NCBI GenBank assembly: GCA_963995525.1 | Contig: OZ023212.1 | Location: 7,496,396-7,560,395, forward strand | From: Escarpia spicata | Lineage: Eukaryota > Annelida > Polychaeta > Sabellida > Siboglinidae | Reading direction: 5' to 3' | DNA: 64,000 bases | In this document: one piece after another, positions 56,300-64,000 of the stretch | Position numbering within the stretch: the first letter of the stretch is position 1 | How the letters are laid out: every line of letters starts with the position of its first letter | Made by a program: the position numbers and the translations under genes | Notes under the pieces: model-generated | What the model saw: only the letters and a program-made list of their open reading frames with translations | Databases searched by the model: none | What the model was told of the DNA's origin: nothing

Positions 56300-57859
56300 T
56301 TGTTATTAGACCCGCTCGCAGCGCGGCGCCACTGTTGCAAATTGACCGCCAGATTTTATTCCATGTGGAAAGTGGACGTGGAAACTAGTGTATTAATTTT
56401 TGTATGGAAAGTCCAACATCTTAAATCTGTATTGGCCTGCCATTGTCCGATATCTGTTAATAACATAAACTTTGCCATCTGCGTATGTTGTTGCCTTTTC
56501 TGACTCGGGTAATGACTAAGCAGTCTAATGTTGGGCTAGCCTAGGAGGATATAGGCCTAGGTTGTGGCGTTTCTAGTAATAAAACAAAGAAACCAACAAC
56601 GTTTATTAACTTTATATTATGACGATGGGTTATTTATTTATATCTTGTTGCACAGAACCCGATTGATCTGATGACTTTGTTCTTCAGACAGGCATACAAC
56701 ATTCATAAATCTTTCTCATTAATGACTGGCAAGACAAAGTGACCACTCCATTCATCTGTAGATTGGCTTACTGCCTTGTGTTTAATTAAAAGTAAGGAAC
56801 CACCCTAAACAAGTCATGGCAATGTCTAGTATTATAGGTGTACATTTCCATCAGCTAAATGCATGAAAGACAGAGCAAATTCACTGCTTAATACTTTCAT
56901 ATGTATACTGATCACAACGACACATACTTGTACATAATATATATATATATACATGTATGCCTATTTGATTTCCTATACTCGAACACAATTTCCTATGAAA
57001 CGCATTTTACAACCGGGTATTAAAATATAATTTCCTCATCCCAAAGCATGCTAGCCAATCAATGCATTTCATCAAAAAAACAGAAAATTACTACACTGTA
57101 TTTTAAATAATGTACATATAAAAACGAGTCATTATATGGTGATGATGATCTGTGTCATTGTTTTGTCCCGAGACAATGACATTCATCCGGTAGCATTTGA
57201 AACCATTTATAAAAGATATGTCTATACGAACGGCTACCTAGATAGGTTACAATGGAAACATCATAACTCCATGTCTAATCACAGCATTTGCATGACTCAA
57301 CATCGTAGACAAGCCATGAAATATTGGTGTAGCGGGAATACAAGCTAAGCCAGACAGAGGTTATTGTGATGATGAGCCTATCCATCTACAAAAGTTCACA
57401 AATGCTGGATTCGGCTGAAAACGTTACATGCAACTGCACAAGGTTTCAAATCACCTTCATCTGATTAAATAAACAGTCTTGAGATCAGATTCTCTTTTTG
57501 TTGCTGCAGCAAGGATGTGCGTTTGATCATGTATGTGAGGATGCGCAAGTGTGTGCGTGCGTGTGTTTGTGGATGCATGTATGTGTGGTTGTGTGTATGT
57601 GAGTGTGTGAACGACTGAACAAGTGAGCGTACCACCAGGCATTATTACGTATGCACCGTAATGCAAATCTACACTGTATCTGAATAATAAATATTTGTAT
57701 ATATTTATAGTCATATATATATATATATATATATTATAATATATATATGTATATATATATAGTATATTAATTTCTTTATAAGCCTACGCACATCAAGCTT
57801 GAGTATAATGGGGTATTACAACACACAGACCATTCCCTCATAACCGTGACAGAAAGACT
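56300..57859. other. Intergenic, ISOC2 upstream / BLTP3-like downstream
   Basis: About 1.5 kb with TA and GT simple repeats (56938-56950, 57540-57600, 57714-57765). It should hold the 3' untranslated region of the BLTP3-like gene. No coding feature seen. Confidence 0.5.
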
Positions 57860-60800
57860 TCAAGATGACTGTGACAAGCGTAGTTCCTCTGACGCTGTCA
57901 ACTCTTCCTGCAGCAACTGAATAGTCATCAACAGACTTTCCTGCTCCTGCGTCATAGTTTTCACCTCCTCCTGCTCACGAACAAGCTGTTCCAACAACTC
58001 AGAATTTTCCCTCTGCAGCACCTGCTCTTCTGTCAATGTCTTACACTCCCCCTGTTGGTTTTCACTGTCATCAGAATTCGTTGTTGCATGCATCGTTACT
58101 GCTGTCACGTCATTCAACTGGCTGAGTTTCACTAGTTGTTTCTTGAGTTGCTCGTTTTCTGCACGCAACGTCTTCTCGGTGTCTGTGTTCTCAGCTCTAC
58201 TTCGCAATACTGATATCTCCAGCCGCAGTTTCTCATTGTCACCAAGCAGCTTCTGTAGGTGGCCATCTTGATTGTCGGCCGTTGGTGTCGGTGTCAAAGT
58301 TGATTCTCCACCAACTGAAGTTGGAAGACCATGGCGGTGTTGTTGTTGTGATGTCATCATTTCACTGCCGCAGACACCACCTGAAGATCCACCTGCAAAA
58401 GATTGTCAATCTTCTTGAACAATTGTCCAATTATTTATGAAAGGTCACTTGCAGAAATCTTCTATTGTCACACTGACTCCCAACAAATATCAATATGAAA
58501 CTTATTCATAAATTATTGAATGGTCAACTAAAAGCGTCTCATATAATTTTTGACTACAAATTATGACAACTTCCTTTATACACTCATTGTAGCCCAATAT
58601 ATATAAAACGTGCTGCACACAGTCCATCAGTAAAATAAGAGCACCATGTTATAATATTTAAGTTATGGTTTCACACAGCAAATCTTCAGTGCAGAATGTT
58701 ATGCTGTTCTCTCATTGATCTGTATACATTCTTGTAAAAAAATTGTTTAAAGACTAAGCAAAATTAACTTTTTTTATTCCCAATCTGAATTAAATATAAT
58801 CTAAAAATAGTGTCCTGATATTCAACTAATTTTTAAACCTAGTGGTCACAGTGACGTCACCGCAGGTAGCATCTATGTGGGTTTGTGTTTTCTTTGCCTA
58901 AAATTGCAATTGCAGAATTTAATATTTTATATCATCAAGATAATAATCTTACCTATAAATGTTTTGCTGGATGCACACAGGACTTTTGTTTACTTTTTGT
59001 TATTGCCGTTTGAACATTGTGAATGCTCCATCTTGCAATGGGATTTAATATTTGTTGATATCACAGTAAAGATAATAATCTTATCTACAAGTTTGTCGCT
59101 GGATGAACCCATGATTTGTTTTTGAGTTATTGTTAGTTAATTGAACGTTGCAAATGCTTAATCCTGCAATGGATATGCAACAGCAGATACAATGCAAGGT
59201 TGAGCATTTGCGATGTTCAAATGGCAATAACTCAACAAGTTAATACAAATCCTGTGTACATCCAGTGACAGATAAGATAAGAATATAATCTATATAAACA
59301 AATCCGCAATTCAATTTAAAGTACAGTCTGAAAACAACAGACCACACCGCCGCTCGCCATGCTAAAGGATAGGGCGCGCTCAACAGCCCTGCCTGTGGTG
59401 ACGTCAGCAACATCTGACGGGGTGTGACAGGCAAATGACCATGTTTGAGCGGGTTTAGTGACATGAGTTTGCAGTGAACAGACTTCATATTTAGCACATT
59501 ACTTGACAAGAGTATTAAGTTTATGTATACAAAGTTTCAAAGACATTTAAAATTTCACTTAGTCTTAAAACTGTACTTGCTGAAAAAAGGAAAAATAAAT
59601 CTTAGAACGTGATCATATCTTACGATCTCACACTTGCCTGTTATATGATAAACTCCATCTTTGTTCCGTCGCATTACCATCTCGGCAATGTGAAGGTCAA
59701 CTGGAATGACCCCTGGGGAGGTCATATGAGTTGGGGGCTTATCGTCCTAAAGGAGCACACAAAGAAAACATTAACATCATCACAATTTATAAAAATCATT
59801 AACAATATGTCACACAGGTTACAGACAACAAATATTACTTCCCAATTTGAATAATTAGAATCACACAATTTTTCTAAGATGTTCTTACATCTGATGCAAT
59901 ACATCCTATTTCATCAAATAATCTCTTTTTCTAGCTGTTTTATTAACTGACTATTCTGTAAATATGTTGCGGTAAGTAGAATCTGGTGGTTTGGTCTTGA
60001 GGTTTCAGCTGAGACCTTTGCCCAACCACGGGACACTATGGCTGCACAATGATGATGATGATGATGACAATACCATGCCTCCATCAAACCTGATTCTATT
60101 ATTCAGCATAAGAACAACCATTTTTAGTAAATCCAGTAAACCATTGGGATTTAACCCTCACTCTGAGCGTGATGTCCGAGTTGCTGATTCTGACAACCAT
60201 CGGCATGAAAGGTGGGATCTTCTCATCTTCCACCAAGTCTGCGAGATTGGCCATACTCGATGTCACCAGGGATGTGCACAGGTCCTGAACCAGACAGTCC
60301 AAGTAACCTCGTTCACCGCCTGTCTCGGCCAGTAGCTCCGCTTGTGGCCCAATTTGATACCGCATCTTGATGAGTGGCGAATCACTCTGGTCCCATTCCT
60401 CCGTCTTAATGCTGAGCTTGGTGTCTGGAAACACATGGCAATGTTTAGGGAATGGAAACAATGAATCTTAAGCTGCGTCTACACGGAAGAAATTTTAACC
60501 CGCTAACCTGTTAGATTAACCCAGGTTAAGAATCGGTTGCATCTACACGACAATGTAGAATTTTGACCTACATATCTCTGTTATGTCTAGACGTGACTGA
60601 ACTTTCAGCGTGCTGCGACCAGGGCATTTGGCGTATCGGTGCTGCCACCTTTTGTTTTACTTATAATATGTGTGTCTGGTGCACGTCCAGATTTTAGAAT
60701 TGCAATCGCTCACATTCCTAATCTCAACATCATTATATACCCTTCTGGCGATGCCGTTGTTGTTGCGGATCACGCAAAACAGGCAGACTTTCAGCGATAT

Positions 60801-63800
60801 GAAGAAAGTACCGCCAACAACGAAGCGAATGCATAACATTTTGGATGCGCCAAAATCAGACCATTGCGAGATATCTGACACTGGTCGATTCACTGCCTGA
60901 TGGTTGGTCTCTACTAAAAAGCATGCAATGGTGGGACAGCATTGTCAGAGACTGGTCGACATCACAGTGGTTGGAGAACCTTAGAATGACACAACCAAGT
61001 TATTTTTTTTTATTTTTACCAAATTAGAGTTTGAGTTTAGGCTATGTTAGTTTAGGTTAGGGTTTAGGTTGGTAATAGGGTTATGGTAAACTTCGCAAAT
61101 CATTGCCCCAGAAACATCCCCGTCCACGACGGAATTACTTGCGACAACGCAAAACTTTGCATCACGGAATCATGGGAGGTAATTAGCACCATCTATCTTG
61201 GGATTAAGTACCTCGACTTTATGTCTACCGGTTCTTAACCTGGGTTAACTAACCCGAGTTAGCTTAACATCACCATCGTCTCGTGGTTAAACTAACCCGG
61301 GTTAAGGCTTAACCCAGGTTAACTACCCCGGGGTAAGAGTCATGTAGACGGTCTACCCCGGAGTAAGAACTGTTGTGTAGACGCGGCTTTAATAAGGGCT
61401 GCCAATAAGAAACAGGAAACAAAACAGGACTGCAGAAGTTATCTCACAACTCCTCTGAAGACTACTAAATCTTAATTTGATTTGTATACAACTTCAACAT
61501 AAGACACTTTGTACAACCTCAGAAAGGTTTCGGTTTCATTTACTAATCAAATAAATAATCAAACTATTAATTAATTTTGCAGATAATTTACAAATGTTAA
61601 TACAACCCTCCTGATATAATTTTTTTTATCAGTAAGTATCCAAATATTTTTTGGAAATTCTTACCCATTATTGCCGTCAAGATTTGTATGTATCTGTGAT
61701 TGTATTTGTCAGTAACATACCTGATGCAAACTTTGTCTGGAAGGTCTCAAGGCCAATGTTGCCGTGTTCAACGATGTCAAGGCCCTGCACATGGGCGGAC
61801 AAGATGAAGTCATCCTCTGCTCTTGCCTGGATCACCATGTCTGTGTGACGCAGCACAAACGACACAATCGACACCTGAACACAGAAACAAGTGGATGTGA
61901 TAAATGGCTTTGTTCTGTCTGCACAGCGATAAAGTGTCATAAAATTAGATAGTTGTCCAGTTTCAATTTATACTATGAATGCATGGTGCTGTAATTATGG
62001 GAACATGTGCACAATTACAGCCGTCGTTGCAATGATGGACACACATGGTGGTATAACATTTGGGCAGTTATAAGTTAGTAGACAGCATGCTGTTTGATGT
62101 ATTCACTGCAGAGACTGCTGCCTGCAGTAGGTTGAGGGAGAGCACAGCAGGGAAGTAATATACATATTGATCACCTCTGTTGGCACTAGATTAACAAAAA
62201 TATATATTAAGCCAACATTTTAATTCAGGGAATTTATCAAACATAATCAATCAAAGACAAATTTTGATATAATTTACCCCATCCAACCATATCCAAAAAA
62301 CAATAAAAATGGAGGTTTACTGCAAAATGTCAACCAGGAAAAAATTTAAGATGTGATAATCATGACTTGTGGTAATCCGATTGGACTTTCCCACATCCAG
62401 AATTGTTTGGATTTGTCATACTCTCAAAGCCCCTAACGCAAACCAAATTTCTTAGTTGAACAGTCAAGTGGCATTTAAAAAAATGGGCCAAGTGGCCCTG
62501 AATTCCTTTGGACTATATTGTAAGTTTGTAATTATTAATCAAATGGTTTTGGTGAATCATAGTTACAGATCAATACGGGTTATGATGGAACTAAAATATT
62601 AACATGTTTAGTGTAGACTATATGCATGCCAGTGAAGATACACGTGGAAATAAAATATTCTAGTAGACCGTTTTGTGAAGATGGTATACATTAATGTGTT
62701 ATTAAAAATACTGTAGAATTTTATCCCGATACTCTGCTATTTATGCCGATTTCCAGTGGTTATAGAAACCTTGCAGGAGAGTTGGTGAGCTGCAATCTCG
62801 CATATAGCACAGTTAAAAGTTGTTTAAGAAAATTTGCACACATCTTCTGTTCTCATTTTGCCCCTACCACCCTCCTCCAGAATGGAAAGAAGAGATGAAC
62901 TATGATAAAACTTTATTTGTTCACAAGGTACATATACATAGCATGCATTTTGACTAAAAAACAGGAGCAATTAATGACATAATACTGATTGAATTGGAGT
63001 GAAGTAATAGCTGCAACATGTATAGTAAAACATCTTAATAATAGTCTTTATCATTTTGGCTAAATATGCTTTAACCTTTTTGAGTATACCTAAGTTATTT
63101 TATTTTATATATTATTTTATACCTACGTTATTTTATTTTAATCCTAGATCATATCGTTATATTGCATTAATAATAGTGTCTATTGCTGTTTTAAAGTTTC
63201 TCAGGTTCTGCCAGTGAAGTATTACACATTATAGTTACAGCCCACATGGAGACATTCTGTTTGACAATGGGACAATGGCAGGCAGTGAGCCAAGGCTAGG
63301 CCAATACACAGGTTTATAGCTGGCCACTTCACTCAGCCATCCCAGTGATCAGGGCAAAGTCCACTATCCAGTTATAAATAGAGATCAATGACTGCAGGAG
63401 ACTTACAGCAGTAGGGAAATAGCACGACAATTTTACATTTTGGGGGCCCTGAGGTGCCCTTAGAATGATTCAATCAAATACAGATTTACTGTGTATAGTG
63501 GCACTACCACATGAAATGTCTATGCAAAATCAGAGAAAAAGTTACTGAAGTTTTTTGAAAAAATAGACAAAATGTGAAAATTTTACCACTTTAAGGGGCC
63601 CTGGAGGGCCCGTAGAGACTTAGAATGATTAAATCAAATACAGATTTCTCGTGCATAGTGGCAGATTAATACCCTAAGATACTTCTATGCAAAATTAGAG
63701 AAAAAGTTGCTGAACGGTTTCTGAGATATGGCAGCTAACGGCAGACGCGGAGTGATGGCATAAGTCCGTTGAACCGTCGGCCCAAAGGACTAACAAAGTT

Positions 63801-64000
63801 TTAAAAAGATAAATTTACAGTCAAAAAGTAGCAGTATTCTTGCAAAACTATAGCAATGTGTTATTTTACATCCAACGACAAGTTCTGCCTTATTTTCTGA
63901 CACAGCAAATGTATCCCAAGTCCTGACCACTTACCCCAGCAGTTGAGCTGCTCTGTCCACCGATCGTTGACCCGGTGCTGCCAAGATCCGTGTCGTTCGC
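57860..64000 (-). CDS. BLTP3/UHRF1BP1L-like lipid-transfer protein, C-terminal exons
   Basis: Five exons on the minus strand: 63935-64000 (cut by the window edge), 61721-61874, 60162-60424, 59638-59746 and 57860-58392. They give 374 C-terminal residues in one frame. The first is Ser/Gly/Thr-rich. The next two carry a beta-rich segment (VSIVSFVLRHTDMVIQARAE, then YLDCLVQDLC and ANLADLVEDEKIPP) that joins across an intron as ISNSDITLR + DDKPPTHMTSPGVIP. The last exon is a long coiled coil (LLGDNEKLRLEISVLRSR, LRAENEQLKKQLVKLSQ, LREQEEV-type heptads) ending LRLSQSS. This layout fits the end of bridge-like lipid transfer proteins BLTP3A/B (UHRF1BP1, SHIP164), rod-shaped proteins that carry lipids between membranes. 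Identification rests on remembered motifs; another chorein-type protein is possible. Intron 59638/58392 starts with GC, not GT. Confidence 0.65.
58900..59290. repeat. Two direct and one inverted copy of a 125-bp unit
   Basis: Units at about 58905-59030 and 59030-59165 run in the same direction, with shared blocks AAGATAATAATCTTA, TTGCTGGATG and TTGTTATTG...GAACRTTG. A third copy at about 59195-59285 is inverted (its complement gives TCACTGGATGTACACAGGA and TTATTGCCATTTGAACATCG). The array sits in a BLTP3-like intron and could fold into a hairpin. No coding potential. Confidence 0.75.
60008..60068 (+). repeat. Very short RTE LINE 3' end
   Basis: CTGAGACCTTTGCCCAACCA through GCTGCACAATGATGATGATG matches the 3' terminus of the LINE at 48521-50950, with the same GAT tail. 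It is a severely 5'-truncated insertion in the intron between 59746 and 60162. Confidence 0.8.
60468..61392. mobile_element. TTAA-flanked MITE with palindromic subterminal repeats
   Basis: TTAA at 60468-60471 and 61389-61392 flank inverted ends GCTGCGTCTACAC (left) and GTGTAGACGCGGCT (right). Inside both ends lie clusters of TTAACCCAGGTTAA-like palindromes (about 60495-60532 and 61228-61340, including ACTAACCCGGGTTAAGGCTTAACCC-like units). The interior has no intact transposase. It sits in the intron between the 61721-61874 and 60162-60424 exons. Termini differ from the 7.3-kb TTAA element, so it is another family. Confidence 0.75.
62485..62765 (+). repeat. Interspersed repeat, second copy
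   Basis: Matches the complement of 16380-16670 (see there). The two copies are about 46 kb apart in opposite orientation. Confidence 0.8.
63444..63730. repeat. Tandem pair, about 151-bp period
   Basis: GGGGCCCTGAGGTGCCC at 63444 and GGGGCCCTGGAGGGCCC at 63595 each begin a unit continuing with AGAATGATT, AATCAAATACAGATTT, TCTATGCAAAAT and AGAGAAAAAGTTRCTGAA. The second unit runs on into GAGATATGGCAGCTAACGGC, probably the rest of one repeat family member. Confidence 0.75.

Larger units (their letters stand above)
61875..63934 (-). other. BLTP3-like intron with interspersed repeats
   Basis: A 2-kb intron with GTAAGT donor and TTCAG acceptor. It holds the interspersed repeat at 62485-62765 and the tandem pair at 63444-63730. 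The remainder is AT-rich without features. Confidence 0.6.

Overview
The window is animal nuclear DNA. It has introns with GT-AG borders, lies in an AT-rich background, and is dense in LTR and non-LTR retrotransposons, a Penelope-like fragment and DNA transposons. The mix of repeats (BEL/Pao, Ty3/gypsy, RTE- and CR1/L2-type LINEs, Penelope, pogo, TTAA- and hAT-type elements) suggests a marine invertebrate. A DIABLO/Smac orthologue fits a bilaterian or other early-branching animal. I cannot name the phylum from the sequence.

Four host genes can be modelled exon by exon in the right-hand 60%. (1) A prenylcysteine oxidase (PCYOX1-like) is on the minus strand, with five exons between 25515 and 29639 and 552 aa. 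(2) A Smac/DIABLO homologue is on the plus strand, with five exons between 29998 and 52085 and 241 aa. (3) An isochorismatase-domain protein (ISOC2-like) is on the minus strand, with four exons between 53768 and 56243 and 207 aa. (4) The last five exons of a gene resembling BLTP3/UHRF1BP1L are on the minus strand, from 57860 to the right edge; the gene continues outside. All four models close in frame at every junction. PCYOX1 and DIABLO are head to head with about 360 bp between their start codons. DIABLO and ISOC2 are convergent.

The left 25 kb is almost entirely mobile DNA: a broken Ty3/gypsy pol (1-2868), a LINE 3' fragment (3790-4880), a CAGG/CAGA satellite (5012-5690), a BEL/Pao element cut short by an internal deletion (7368-10267), a composite Ty3/gypsy element with three LTRs (10584-17464), a Penelope-like fragment (17550-18115), further LINE pieces (18095-20690), and a degraded transposase-like region (21110-23160).

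The DIABLO introns are full of repeats. Intron 2 holds an antisense LINE interrupted twice: by a 7.3-kb DNA transposon flanked by TTAA, and by a pogo/Tigger copy. Intron 4 holds an RTE-type LINE and a non-autonomous hAT-like element. The BLTP3-like introns hold a TTAA-flanked MITE with palindromic subterminal repeats and a fold-back repeat.

The points most worth following are the Smac IAP-binding tetrapeptide, which reads V-L-P-S where the usual A-V-P-I is expected; the three-LTR gypsy composite, whose outer LTRs share a target duplication and which encloses a family-B DNA polymerase fragment; and the nested TTAA transposon, whose excision point restores the LINE reading frame.
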